Below are positions 38,201 through 52,399 of a stretch of 64,000 nt of DNA, one piece after another. The position numbers and the translations under genes are program-made. Below the pieces are notes generated by a model that was not told the DNA's origin, ran no database searches, and was given only the letters and a program-made list of their open reading frames with translations. The stretch's first letter is position 1, and each line of letters starts with the position of its first letter. The stretch lies in the NCBI GenBank assembly GCA_039621445.1, contig CP154955.1, positions 29,643,471-29,707,470 of the forward strand, in the 5' to 3' direction. The stretch is from Euglena gracilis (lineage: Eukaryota; Euglenida; Euglenophyceae; Euglenales).

Positions 38201-40400
38201 GGGGCACAAGGGAAGCCGTGATTTAGTCCCAAAACTGGAAGCCGATCGGGGGTTCCCGTTATGTTCCCCGGGATAGCCACTTTGCAGTGCTGGCCGGATT
38301 AGTGCCTACGGGTGTGAAAAACATGCGGTTGTCAAAAAACTCACCAGATATGGACAGTTTTGGTGGGGTGGAAGAGGGCCCCAAATGGCAGTACAACCAG
38401 TTCCCCTTACATGGGGGCACAAGGGAAACTGTGATTTAGTCCCAAAAAGGGAAGCCAATCGGGGGTTCCCGTTATGTTCCCCGGGATAGCCACTTTGCAG
38501 TGCTGGCCGGATTAGTGCCTACGGGTGTGAAAAACATGCGGTTGTCAAAAAACTCACCAGATATGGACAGTTTTGGTGGGGTGGAAGAGGGCCCCAAATG
38601 GCAGTACAACCAGTTCCCCTTACATGGGGGCACAAGGGAAACTGTGATTTAATCCCAAACTGGAAACCGATCGGGGGTTCCCGTTATGTTCCCCGGGATA
38701 GCCACTTTGCAGTGCTGGCCGGATTAGTGCCTACGGGTGTGAAAAACATGCGGTTGTCAAAAAACTCACCAGATATGGACAGTTTTGGTGGGGTGGAAGA
38801 GGGCCCCAAATGGCAGTACAACCAGTTCCCCTTACATGGGGGCACAAGGGAAACTGTGATTTAGTCCCAAAACTGGAAACCGATCGGGGGTTCCCGTTAT
38901 GTTCCCCGGGATAGCCACTTTGCAGTGCTGGCCGGATTAGTGCCTACGGGTGTGAAAAACATGCGGTTGTCAAAAAACTCACCAGATATGGACAGTTTTG
39001 GTGGGGTGGAAGAGGGCCCCAAATGGCAGTACAACCAGTTCCCCTTACATGGGGGCACAAGGGAAACTGTGATTTAGTCCCAAAACTGGAAACCGATCGG
39101 GGGTTCCCGTTATGTTCCCCGGGATAGCCACTTTGCAGTGCTGGCCGGATTAGTGCCTACGGGTGTGAAAAACATGCGGTTGTCAAAAAACTCACCAGAT
39201 ATGGACAGTTTTGGTGGGGTGGAAGAGGGCCCCAAATGGCAGTACAACCAGTTCCCCTTACATGGGGGCACAAGGGAAACCGTGATTTAGTCCCAAAACT
39301 GGAAGCCGATCGGGGGTTCCCGTTATGTTCCCCGGGATAGCCACTTTGCAGTGCTGGCCGGATTAGTGCCTACGGGTGTGAAAAACATGCGGTTGTCAAA
39401 AAACTCACCAGATATGGACAGTTTTGGTGGGGTGGAAGAGGGCCCCAAATGGCAGTACAACCAGTTCCCCTTACATGGGGGCACAAGGGAAACTGTGATT
39501 TAGTCCCAAAACTGGAAGCCGATCGGGGGTTCCCGTTATGTTCCCCGGGATAGCCACTTTGCAGTGCTGGCCGGATTAGTGCCTACGGGTGTGAAAAACA
39601 TGCGGTTGTCAAAAAACTCACCAGATATGGACAGTTTTGGTGGGGTGGAAGAGGGCCCCAAATGGCAGTACAACCAGTTCCCCTTACATGGGGGCACAAG
39701 GGAAACTGTGATTTAGTCCCAAAACTGGAAACCGATCGGGGGTTCCCGTTATGTTCCCCGGGATAGCCACTTTGCAGTGCTGGCCGGATTAGTGCCTACG
39801 GGTGTGAAAAACATGCGGTTGTCAAAAAACTCACCAGATATGGACAGTTTTGGTGGGGTGGAAGAGGGCCCCAAATGGCAGTACAACCAGTTCCCCTTAC
39901 ATGGGGGCACAAGGGAAACCGTGATTTAGTCCCAAAACTGGAAACCGATCGGGGGTTCCCGTTATGTTCCCCGGGATAGCCACTTTGCAGTGCTGGCCGG
40001 ATTAGTGCCTACGGGTGTGAAAAACATGCGGTTGTCAAAAAACTCACCAGATATGGACAGTTTTGGTGGGGTGGAAGAGGGCCCCAAATGGCAGTACAAC
40101 CGGTTCCCCTTACATGGGGGCACAAGGGAAACTGTGATTTAGTCCCAAACTGGAAACCGATCGGGGGTTCCCGTTATGTTCCCCGGGATAGCCACTTTGC
40201 AGTGCTGACCGGATTAGTGCCTACGGGTGTGAAAAACATGCGGTTGTCAAAAAACTCACCAGATATGGACAGTTTTGGTGGGGTGGAAGAGGGCCCCAAA
40301 TGGCAGTACAACCGGTTCCCCTTACATGGGGGCACAAGGGAAACCGTGATTTAGTCCCAAAACTGGAAACCGATCGGGGGTTCCCGTTATGTTCCCCGGG

Positions 40401-40472
40401 GTGAGTTTTTTGACAACCGCATGTTTTTCACACCCGTAGGCACTATTCCGGCCAGCACTGCAAAGTGGCTAT
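40401..40472 (+). repeat. 72-bp in-place microinversion within one satellite unit
   Basis: Between ttccccggg and ccagatatggacag the segment that normally reads atagccac...aactcac is present as its reverse complement (gtgagttttttgac...gtggctat). The flanking unit sequence is otherwise intact and the length is unchanged to within a base. This is the product expected from an intra-unit template switch or a two-break inversion. Confidence 0.88.
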
Positions 40473-40999
40473 CCAGATATGGACAGTTTTGGTGGGGTGG
40501 AAGAGGGCCCCAAATGGCAGTACAACCAGTTCCCCTTACATGGGGGCACAAGGGAAACCGTGATTTAGTCCCAAAACTGGAAACCGATCGGGGGTTCCCG
40601 TTATGTTCCCCGGGATAGCCACTTTGCAGTGCTGGCCGGATTAGTGCCTACGGGTGTGAAAAACATGCGGTTGTCAAAAAACTCACCAGATATGGACAGT
40701 TTTGGTGGGGTGGAAGAGGGCCCCAAATGGCAGTACAACCAGTTCCCCTTACATGGGCGCACAAGGGAAACCGTGATTTAGTCCCAAAACTGGAAACCGA
40801 TCGTGGGTTCCCTTTATGTTCCCCGGGATAGCCACTTTGCAGTGCTGGCCGGATTAGTGCCTACGGGTGTGAAAAACATGCGGTTGTCAAAAAACTCACC
40901 AGATATGGACAGTTTTGGTGGGGTGGAAGAGGGCCCCAAATGGCAGTACAACCAGTTCCCCTTACATGGGGGCACAAGGGAAACTGTGATTTAGTCCCA

Positions 41000-43900
41000 A
41001 ACTGGAAACCGATCGGGGGTTCCCGTTATGTTCCCCGGGATAGCCACTTTGCAGTGCTGGCCGGATTAGTGCCTACGGGTGTGAAAATAATGCGGTTGTC
41101 AAAAACTTAAGCAGATATGGACAGTTTTGGTGGGGTGGAAGAGGGCCCCAAATGGCAGTACAACCAGTTCCCCTTACATGGGGGCACAAGGGAAACTGTG
41201 ATTTAGTCCCAAACTGGAAACCGATCGGGGGTTCCCGTTATGTTCCCCGGGATAGCCACTTTGCAGTGCTGGCCGGATTAGTGCCTACGGGTGTGAAAAA
41301 CATGCCGTTGTCAAAAAACTCACCAGATATGGACAGTTTTGGTGGGGTGGAAGAGGGCCCCAAATGGCAGTACAACCAGTTCCCCTTACATGGGGGCACA
41401 AGGGAAACTGTGATTTAGTCCCAAACTGGAAACCGATCGGGGGTTCCCGTTATGTTCCCCGGGATAGCCACTTTGCAGTGCTGGCCGGATTAGTGCCTAC
41501 GGGTGTGAAAAACATGCGGTTGTCAAAAAACTCACCAGATATGGACAGTTTTGGTGGGGTGGAAGAGGGCCCCAAATGGCAGTACAACCAGTTCCCCTTA
41601 CATGGGGGCACAAGGGAAACTGTGATTTAGTCCCAAACTGGAAACCGATCGGGGGTTCCCGTTATGTTCCCCGGGATAGCCACTTTGCAGTGCTGGCCGG
41701 ATTAGTGCCTACGGGTGTGAAAAACATGCGGTTGTCAAAAAACTCAGCAGATATGGACAGTTTTGGTGGGGTGGAAGAGGGCCCCAAATGGCAGTACAAC
41801 CAGTTCCCCTTACATGGGGGCACAAGGGAAACTGTGATTTAGTCCCAAACTGGAAACCGATCGGGGGTTCCCGTTATGTTCCCCGGGATAGCCACTTTGC
41901 AGTGCTGGCCGGATTAGTGCCTACGGGTGTGAAAAACATGCGGTTGTCAAAAAACTCACCAGATATGGACAGTTTTGGTGGGGTGGAAGAGGGCCCCAAA
42001 TGGCAGTACAACCAGTTCCCCTTACATGGGGGCACAAGGGAAACTGTGATTTAGTCCCAAACTGGAAACCGATCGGGGGTTCCCGTTATGTTCCCCGGGA
42101 TAGCCACTTTGCAGTGCTGGCCGGATTAGTGCCTACGGGTGTGAAAAACATGCGGTTGTCAAAAAACTCACCAGATATGGACAGTTTTGGTGGGGTGGAA
42201 GAGGGCCCCAAATGGCAGTACAACCAGTTCCCCTTACATGGGGGCACAAGGGAAACTGTGATTTAGTCCCAAACTGGAAACCGATCGGGGGTTCCCGTTA
42301 TGTTCCCCGGGATAGCCACTTTGCAGTGCTGGCCGGATTAGTGCCTACGGGTGTGAAAAACATGCGGTTGTCAAAAAACTCACCAGATATGGACAGTTTT
42401 GGTGGGGTGGAAGAGGGCCCCAAATGGCAGTACAACCAGTTCCCCTTACATGGGGGCACAAGGGAAACTGTGATTTAGTCCCAAACTGGAAACCGATCGG
42501 GGGTTCCCGTTATGTTCCCCGGGATAGCCACTTTGCAGTGCTGGCCGGATTAGTGCCTACGGGTGTGAAAAACATGCGGTTGTCAAAAAACTCACCAGAT
42601 ATGGACAGTTTTGGTGGGGTGGAAGAGGGCCCCAAATGGCAGTACAACCAGTTCCCCTTACATGGGGGCACAAGGGAAACTGTGATTTAGTCCCAAACTG
42701 GAAACCGATCGGGGGTTCCCGTTATGTTCCCCGGGATAGCCACTTTGCAGTGCTGGCCGGATTAGTGCCTACGGGTGTGAAAAACATGCGGTTGTCAAAA
42801 AACTCACCAGATATGGACAGTTTTGGTGGGGTGGAAGAGGGCCCCAAATGGCAGTACAACCAGTTCCCCTTACATGGGGGCACAAGGGAAACTGTGATTT
42901 AGTCCCAAACTGGAAACCGATCGGGGGTTCCCGTTATGTTCCCCGGGATAGCCACTTTGCAGTGCTGGCCGGATTAGTGCCTACGGGTGTGAAAAACATG
43001 CGGTTGTCAAAAAACTCACCAGATAGGGACAGGTGTGGGTGGGGTGAAGAGGGCCCCAAATGGCAGTACAACCAGTTCCCCTTACATGGGGGCACAAGGG
43101 AAACTGTGATTTAGTCCCAAACTGGAAACCGATCGGGGGTTCCCGTTATGTTCCCCGGGATAGCCACTTTGCAGTGCTGGCCGGATTAGTGCCTACGGGT
43201 GTGTGAAAAACATGCGGTTGTCAAAAAACTCACAGATATGGACAGTTTTGGTGGGGTGGAAGAGGGCCCCAAATGGCAGTACAACCAGTTCCCCTTACAT
43301 GGGGGCACAAGGGAAACTGTGATTTAGTCCCAAACTGGAAACCGATCGGGGGTTCCCGTTATGTTCCCCGGGATAGCCACTTTGCAGTGCTGGCCGGATT
43401 AGTGCCTACGGGTGTGAAAAACATGCGGTTGTCAAAAAACTCACCAGATATGGACAGTTTTGGTGGGGTGGAAGAGGGCCCCAAATGGCAGTACAACCAG
43501 TTCCCCTTACATGGGGGCACAAGGGAAACTGTGATTTAGTCCCAAACTGGAAACCGATCGGGGGTTCCCGTTATGTTCCCCGGGATAGCCACTTTGCAGT
43601 GCTGGCCGGATTAGTGCGTACGGGTGTGAAAAACATGCGGTTGTCAAAAAACTCAGCAGATATGGACAGTTTTGGTGGGGTGGAAGAGGGCCCCAAATGG
43701 CAGTACAACCAGTTCCCCTTACATGGGGGCACAAGGGAAACTGTGATTTAGTCCCAAACTGGAAACCGATCGGGGGTTCCCGTTATGTTCCCCGGGATAG
43801 CCACTTTGCAGTGCTGGCCGGATTAGTGCCTACGGGTGTGAAAAACATGCGGTTGTCAAAAAACTCAGCAGATATGGACAGTTTTGGTGGGGTGGAAGAG

Positions 43901-46900
43901 GGCCCCAAATGGCAGTACAACCAGTTCCCCTTACATGGGGGCACAAGGGAAACTGTGATTTAGTCCCAAACTGGAAACCGATCGGGGGTTCCCGTTATGT
44001 TCCCCGGGATAGCCACTTTGCAGTGCTGGCCGGATTAGTGCCTACGGGTGTGTGAAAAACATGCGGTTGTCAAAAAACTCAGCAGATATGGACAGTTTTG
44101 GTGGGGTGGAAGAGGGCCCCAAATGGCAGTACAACCAGTTCCCCTTACATGGGGGCACAAGGGAAACTGTGATTTAGTCCCAAACTGGAAACCGATCGGG
44201 GGTTCCCGTTATGTTCCCCGGGATAGCCACTTTGCAGTGCTGGCCGGATTAGTGCCTACGGGTGTGAAAAACATGCGGTTGTCAAAAAACTCAGCAGATA
44301 TGGACAGTTTTGGTGGGGTGGAAGAGGGCCCCAAATGGCAGTACAACCAGTTCCCCTTACATGGGGGCACAAGGGAAACTGTGATTTAGTCCCAAACTGG
44401 AAACCGATCGGGGGTTCCCGTTATGTTCCCCGGGATAGCCACTTTGCAGTGCTGGCCGGATTAGTGCCTACGGGTGTGAAAAACATGCGGTTGTCAAAAA
44501 ACTCACCAGATATGGACAGTTTTGGTGGGGTGGAAGAGGGCCCCAAATGGCAGTACAACCAGTTCCCCTTACATGGGGGCACAAGGGAAACTGTGATTTA
44601 GTCCCAAACTGGAAACCGATCGGGGGTTCCCGTTATGTTCCCCGGGATAGCCACTTTGCAGTGCTGGCCGGATTAGTGCCTACGGGTGTGAAAAACATGC
44701 GGTTGTCAAAAAACTCACCAGATATGGACAGTTTTGGTGGGGTGGAAGAGGGCCCCAAATGGCAGTACAACCAGTTCCCCTTACATGGGGGCACAAGGGA
44801 AACTGTGATTTAGTCCCAAACTGGAAACCGATCGGGGGTTCCCGTTATGTTCCCCGGGATAGCCACTTTGCAGTGCTGGCCGGATTAGTGCGTACGGGTG
44901 TGAAAAACATGCGGTTGTCAAAAAACTCAGCAGATATGGACAGTTTTGGTGGGGTGGAAGAGGGCCCCAAATGGCAGTACAACCAGTTCCCCTTACATGG
45001 GGGCACAAGGGAAACTGTGATTTAGTCCCAAACTGGAAACCGATCGGGGGTTCCCGTTATGTTCCCCGGGATAGCCACTTTGCAGTGCTGGCCGGATTAG
45101 TGCCTACGGGTGTGAAAAACATGCGGTTGTCAAAAAACTCAGCAGATATGGACAGTTTTGGTGGGGTGGAAGAGGGCCCCAAATGGCAGTACAACCAGTT
45201 CCCCTTACATGGGGGCACAAGGGAAACTGTGATTTAGTCCCAAACTGGAAACCGATCGGGGGTTCCCGTTATGTTCCCCGGGATAGCCACTTTGCAGTGC
45301 TGGCCGGATTAGTGCGTACGGGTGTGAAAAACATGCGGTTGTCAAAAAACTCACCAGATATGGACAGTTTTGGTGGGGTGGAAGAGGGCCCCAAATGGCA
45401 GTACAACCAGTTCCCCTTACATGGGGGCACAAGGGAAACTGTGATTTAGTCCCAAACTGGAAACCGATCGGGGGTTCCCGTTATGTTCCCCGGGATAGCC
45501 ACTTTGCAGTGCTGGCCGGATTAGTGCGTACGGGTGTGAAAAACATGCGGTTGTCAAAAAACTCAGCAGATATGGACAGTTTTGGTGGGGTGGAAGAGGG
45601 CCCCAAATGGCAGTACAACCAGTTCCCCTTACTTGGGGCACGAAGGGAAACTGTGATTTAGTCCCAAACTGGAAACCGATCGGGGGTTCCCGTTATGTTC
45701 CCCGGGATAGCCACTTTGCAGTGCTGGCCGGATTAGTGCCTACGGGTGTGAAAAACATGCGGTTGTCAAAAAACTCAGCAGATATGGACAGTTTTGGTGG
45801 GGTGGAAGAGGGCCCCAAATGGCAGTACAACCAGTTCCCCTTACATGGGGGCACAAGGGAAACTGTGATTTAGTCCCAAACTGGAAACCGATCGGGGGTT
45901 CCCGTTATGTTCCCCGGGATAGCCACTTTGCAGTGCTGGCCGGATTAGTGCGTACGGGTGTGAAAAACATGCGGTTGTCAAAAAACTCAGCAGATATGGA
46001 CAGTTTTGGTGGGGTGGAAGAGGGCCCCAAATGGCAGTACAACCAGTTCCCCTTACATGGGGGCACAAGGGAAACTGTGATTTAGTCCCAAACTGGAAAC
46101 CGATCGGGGGTTCCCGTTATGTTCCCCGGGATAGCCACTTTGCAGTGCTGGCCGGATTAGTGCGTACGGGTGTGAAAAACATGCGGTTGTCAAAAAACTC
46201 AGCAGATATGGACAGTTTTGGTGGGGTGGAAGAGGGCCCCAAATGGCAGTACAACCAGTTCCCCTTACATGGGGGCACAAGGGAAACTGTGATTTAGTCC
46301 CAAACTGGAAACCGATCGGGGGTTCCCGTTATGTTCCCCGGGATAGCCACTTTGCAGTGCTGGCCGGATTAGTGCCTACGGGTGTGAAAAACATGCGGTT
46401 GTCAAAAAACTCAGCAGATATGGACAGTTTTGGTGGGGTGGAAGAGGGCCCCAAATGGCAGTACAACCAGTTCCCCTTACATGGGGGCACAAGGGAAACT
46501 GTGATTTAGTCCCAAACTGGAAACCGATCGGGGGTTCCCGTTATGTTCCCCGGGATAGCCACTTTGCAGTGCTGGCCGGATTAGTGCCTACGGGTGTGAA
46601 AAACATGCGGTTGTCAAAAAACTCAGCAGATATGGACAGTTTTGGTGGGGTGGAAGAGGGCCCCAAATGGCAGTACAACCAGTTCCCCTTACATGGGGGC
46701 ACAAGGGAAACTGTGATTTAGTCCCAAACTGGAAACCGATCGGGGGTTCCCGTTATGTTCCCCGGGATAGCCACTTTGCAGTGCTGGCCGGATTAGTGCC
46801 TACGGGTGTGAAAAACATGCGGTTGTCAAAAAACTCACCAGATATGGACAGTTTTGGTGGGGTGGAAGAGGGCCCCAAATGGCAGTACAACCAGTTCCCC

Positions 46901-49900
46901 TTACATGGGGGCACAAGGGAAACTGTGATTTAGTCCCAAACTGGAAACCGATCGGGGGTTCCCGTTATGTTCCCCGGGATAGCCACTTTGCAGTGCTGGC
47001 CGGATTAGTGCCTACGGGTGTGAAAAACATGCGGTTGTCAAAAAACTCACCAGATATGGACAGTTTTGGTGGGGTGGAAGAGGGCCCCAAATGGCAGTAC
47101 AACCAGTTCCCCTTACATGGGGGCACAAGGGAAACTGTGATTTAGTCCCAAACTGGAAACCGATCGGGGGTTCCCGTTATGTTCCCCGGGATAGCCACTT
47201 TGCAGTGCTGGCCGGATTAGTGCCTACGGGTGTGAAAAACATGCGGTTGTCAAAAAACTCAGCAGATATGGACAGTTTTGGTGGGGTGGAAGAGGGCCCC
47301 AAATGGCAGTACAACCAGTTCCCCTTACATGGGGGCACAAGGGAAACTGTGATTTAGTCCCAAACTGGAAACCGATCGGGGGTTCCCGTTATGTTCCCCG
47401 GGATAGCCACTTTGCAGTGCTGGCCGAATTAGTGCTACGGGTGTGAAAAACATGCGGTTGTCAAAAAACTCACCAGATATGGACAGTTTTGGTGGGGTGG
47501 AAGAGGGCCCCAAATGGCAGTACAACCAGTTCCCCTTACATGGGGGCACAAGGGAAACTGTGATTTAGTCCCAAACTGGAAACCGATCGGGGGTTCCCGT
47601 TATGTTCCCCGGGATAGCCACTTTGCAGTGCTGGCCGGATTAGTGCCTACGGGTGTGAAAAACATGCGGTTGTCAAAAAACTCACCAGATATGGACAGTT
47701 TTGGTGGGGTGGAAGAGGGCCCCAAATGGCAGTACAACCAGTTCCCCTTACATGGGGGCACAAGGGAAACTGTGATTTAGTCCCAAAACTGGAAACCGAT
47801 CGGGGGTTCCCGTTATGTTCCCCGGGATAGCCACTTTGCAGTGCTGGCCGGATTAGTGCCTACGGGTGTGAAAAACATGCGGTTGTCAAAAAACTCACCA
47901 GATATGGACAGTTTTGGTGGGGTGGAAGAGGGCCCCAAATGGCAGTACAACCAGTTCCCCTTACATGGGGGCACAAGGGAAACTGTGATTTAGTCCCAAA
48001 ACTGGAAACCGATCGGGGGTTCCCGTTATGTTCCCCGGGATAGCCACTTTGCAGTGCTGGCCGGATTAGTGCCTACGGGTGTGAAAAACATGCGGTTGTC
48101 AAAAAACTCACCAGATATGGACAGTTTTGGTGGGGTGGAAGAGGGCCCCAAATGGCAGTACAACCAGTTCCCCTTACATGGGGGCACAAGGGAAACTGTG
48201 ATTTAGTCCCAAACTGGAAACCGATCGGGGGTTCCCGTTATGTTCCCCGGGATAGCCACTTTGCAGTGCTGGCCGGATTAGTGCCTACGGGTGTGAAAAA
48301 CATGCGGTTGTCAAAAAACTCACCAGATATGGACAGTTTTGGTGGGGTGGAAGAGGGCCCCAAATGGCAGTACAACCAGTTCCCCTTACATGGGGGCACA
48401 AGGGAAACTGTGATTTAGTCCCAAACTGGAAACCGATCGGGGGTTCCCGTTATGTTCCCCGGGATAGCCACTTTGCAGTGCTGGCCGGATTAGTGCCTAC
48501 GGGTGTGAAAAACATGCGGTTGTCAAAAAACTCACAGATATGGACAGTTTTGGTGGGGTGGAAGAGGGCCCCAAATGGCAGTACAACCAGTTCCCCTTAC
48601 ATGGGGGCACAAGGGAAACTGTGATTTAGTCCCAAACTGGAAACCGATCGGGGGTTCCCGTTATGTTCCCCGGGATAGCCACTTTGCAGTGCTGGCCGGA
48701 TTAGTGCCTACGGGTGTGAAAAACATGCGGTTGTCAAAAAACTAAGCAGATATGGACAGTTTTGGTGGGGTGGAAGAGGGCCCCAAATGGCAGTACAACC
48801 AGTTCCCCTTACATGGGGGCACAAGGGAAACTGTGATTTAGTCCCAAACTGGAAACCGATCGGGGGTTCCCGTTATGTTCCCCGGGATAGCCACTTTGCA
48901 GTGCTGGCCGGATTAGTGCCTACGGGTGTGAAAAACATGCGGTTGTCAAAAAACTAAGCAGATATGGACAGTTTTGGTGGGGTGGAAGAGGGCCCCAAAT
49001 GGCAGTACAACCAGTTCCCCTTACATGGGGGCACAAGGGAAACTGTGATTTAGTCCCAAACTGGAAACCGATCGGGGGTTCCCGTTATGTTCCCCGGGAT
49101 AGCCACTTTGCAGTGCTGGCCGGATTAGTGCCTACGGGTGTGAAAAACATGCGGTTGTCAAAAAACTCAGCAGATATGGACAGTTTTGGTGGGGTGGAAG
49201 AGGGCCCCAAATGGCAGTACAACCAGTTCCCCTTACATGGGGGCACAAGGGAAACTGTGATTTAGTCCCAAACTGGAAACCGATCGGGGGTTCCCGTTAT
49301 GTTCCCCGGGATAGCCACTTTGCAGTGCTGGCCGGATTAGTGCCTACGGGTGTGAAAAACATGCGGTTGTCAAAAAACTAAGCAGATATGGACAGTTTTG
49401 GTGGGGTGGAAGAGGGCCCCAAATGGCAGTACAACCAGTTCCCCTTACATGGGGGCACAAGGGAAACTGTGATTTAGTCCCAAACTGGAAACCGATCGGG
49501 GGTTCCCGTTATGTTCCCCGGGATAGCCACTTTGCAGTGCTGGCCGGATTAGTGCCTACGGGTGTGAAAAACATGCGGTTGTCAAAAAACTAAGCAGATA
49601 TGGACAGTTTTGGTGGGGTGGAAGAGGGCCCCAAATGGCAGTACAACCAGTTCCCCTTACATGGGGGCACAAGGGAAACTGTGATTTAGTCCCAAACTGG
49701 AAACCGATCGGGGGTTCCCGTTATGTTCCCCGGATAGCCACTTTGCAGTGCTGGCCGGATTAGTGCCTATGGGTGTGAAAAACATGCGGTTGTCAAAAAA
49801 CTCACCAGATATGGACAGTTTTGGTGGGGTGGAAGAGGGCCCCAAATGGCAGTACAACCAGTTCCCCTTACATGGGGGCACAAGGGAAACTGTGATTTAG

Positions 49901-50960
49901 TCCCAAACTGGAAACCGATCGGGGGTTCCCGTTATGTTCCCCGGGATAGCCACTTTGCAGTGCTGGCCGGATTAGTGCCTACGGGTGTGAAAAACATGCG
50001 GTTGTCAAAAAACTCAGCAGATATGGACAGTTTTGGTGGGGTGGAAGAGGGCCCCAAATGGCAGTACAACCAGTTCCCCTTACATGGGGGCACAAGGGAA
50101 ACCGTGATTTAGTCCCAAAACTGGAAACCGATCGGGGGTTCCCGTTATGTTCCCCGGGATAGCCACTTTGCAGTGCTGGCCGGATTAGTGCCTACGGGTG
50201 TGAAAAACATGCGGTTGTCAAAAAACTCAGCAGATATGGACAGTTTTGGTGGGGTGGAAGAGGGCCCCAAATGGCAGTACAACCAGTTCCCCTTACATGG
50301 GGGCACAAGGGAAACTGTGATTTAGTCCCAAACTGGAAACCGATCGGGGGTTCCCGTTATGTTCCCCGGATAGCCACTTTGCAGTGCTGGCCGGATTAGT
50401 GCCTACGGGTGTGAAAAACATGCGGTTGTCAAAAAACTAAGCAGATATGGACAGTTTTGGTGGGGTGGAAGAGGGCCCCAAATGGCAGTACAACCAGTTC
50501 CCCTTACATGGGGGCACAAGGGAAACTGTGATTTAGTCCCAAACTGGAAACCGATCGGGGGTTCCCGTTATGTTCCCCGGGATAGCCACTTTGCAGTGCT
50601 GGCCGGATTAGTGCCTACGGGTGTGAAAAACATGCGGTTGTCAAAAAACTCACCAGATATGGACAGTTTTGGTGGGGTGGAAGAGGGCCCCAAATGGCAG
50701 TACAACTCATGACCTTTACATGGGGGCACAAGGGAAACTGTGATTTAGTCCCAAACTGGAAACCGATCGGGGGTTCCCGTTATGTTCCCCGGGATAGCCA
50801 CTTTGCAGTGCTGGCCGGATTAGTGCCTACGGGTGTGAAAAACATGCGGTTGTCAAAAAACTCACCAGATATGGACAGTTTTGGTGGGGTGGAAGAGGGC
50901 CCCAAATGGCAGTACAACCAGATCGCGTTAATTAGGGGGATAAGGGTAACTGTGATTTAG
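41000..50960 (-). repeat. 212-bp subfamily block of the satellite
   Basis: Units here have cccaaactgg instead of cccaaaactgg and aaactgtgattt instead of aaaccgtgattt, giving a 212-bp spacing (41,576, 41,788, 42,000, 42,212 and so on). Linked variants agcagatatgg and gtgcgtacggg appear in subsets, mainly 43.4-46.4 kb. A few 213-bp units are mixed in near 47.8-48.0 and 50.1 kb. Near-identity of neighbours suggests recent amplification. Confidence 0.88.
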
Positions 50961-52203
50961 TCCCAAAACTGGAAACCGATCGGGGGTTCCCGTTATGTTC
51001 CCCGGGATAGCCACTTTGCAGTGCTGGCCGGATTAGTGCCTACGGGTGTGAAAAACATGCGGTTGTCAAAATCTCACCAGATATGGACAGTTTTGGTGGG
51101 GTGGAAGAGGGCCCCAAATGGCAGTACAACCAGTTCCCCTTACATGGGGGCACAAGGGAAACTGTGATTTAGTCCCAAAACTGGAAACCGATCGGGGGTT
51201 CCCGTTATGTTCCCCGGGATAGCCACTTTGCAGTGCTGGCCGGATTAGTGCCTACGGGTGTGAAAAACATGCGGTTGTCAAAAAACTCACCAGATATGGA
51301 CAGTTTTGGTGGGGTGGAAGAGGGCCCCAAATGGCAGTACAACCAGTTCCCCTTACATGGGGGCACACGGGAAACTGTGATTTAGTCCCAAAACTGGAAA
51401 CCGATCGGGGGTTCCCGTTATGTTCCCCGGGATAGCCACTTTGCAGTGCTGGCCGGATTAGTGCCTACGGGTGTGAAAAACATGCGGTTGTCAAAAAACT
51501 CAGCAGATATGGACAGTTTTGGTGGGGTGGAAGAGGGCCCCAAATGGCAGTACAACCAGTTCCCCTTACATGGGGGCACAAGGGAAACTGTGATTTAGTC
51601 CCAAAACTGGAAACCGATCGGGGGTTCCCGTTATGTTCCCCGGGATAGCCACTTTGCAGTGCTGGCCGGATTAGTGCCTACGGGTGTGAAAAACATGCGG
51701 TTGTCAAAAAACTCACCAGATATGGACAGTTTTGGTGGGGTGGAAGAGGGCCCCAAATGGCAGTACAACCAGTTCCCCTTACATGGGGGCACAAGGGAAA
51801 CTGTGATTTAGTCCCAAAACTGGAAACCGATCGGAGGTTCCCGTTATGTTCCCCGGGATAGCCACTTTGCAGTGCTGGCCGGATTAGTGCCTACGGGTGT
51901 GAAAAACATGCGGTTGTCAAAAAATTCACCAGATATGGACAGTTTTGGTGGGGAGGAAGAGGGCCCCAAATGGCAGTACAACCAGTTAACCTTACATGGG
52001 GGCACAAGGGAAACTGTGATTTAGTCCCAAACTGGTAACCGATCGGGGGTTCCCGTTATGTTCCCCGGGATAGCCACTTTGCAGTGCTGGCCGGATTAGT
52101 GCCTACGGGTGTGAAAAACATGCGGTTGTCAAAAAACTCACCAGATATGGACAGTTTTGGTGGGGTGGAAGAGGGCCCCAAATGGCAGTACAACCAGTTC
52201 CCC

Positions 52204-52322
52204 GAACATACGGCGCAACAAAAGAAAAAACCCCCCCCCCCAAACAAAAAAAAAAAATAAACAACAAAAAAAAACACCCCCAAAACAAAAACAAACCCCC
52301 CCCCCCCCCCCCCCCCCAAAAT
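52204..52322. repeat. Low-complexity A/C homopolymer scar inside the satellite
   Basis: A unit is interrupted after accagttccc by about 115 bp of A-runs and C-runs, including 22 consecutive C at 52,296-52,317, before gaaactgtgattt resumes. It adds about 104 bp to the unit. It sits where the subfamily changes. Poor consensus or gap patching is at least as likely as real sequence. Confidence 0.75.
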
Positions 52323-52399
52323 GGCGAAACTGTGATTTAGTCCCAAAACTGGAAACCGATCGGGGGTTCCCGTTATGTTCCCCGGGATAGCCACTTTGC

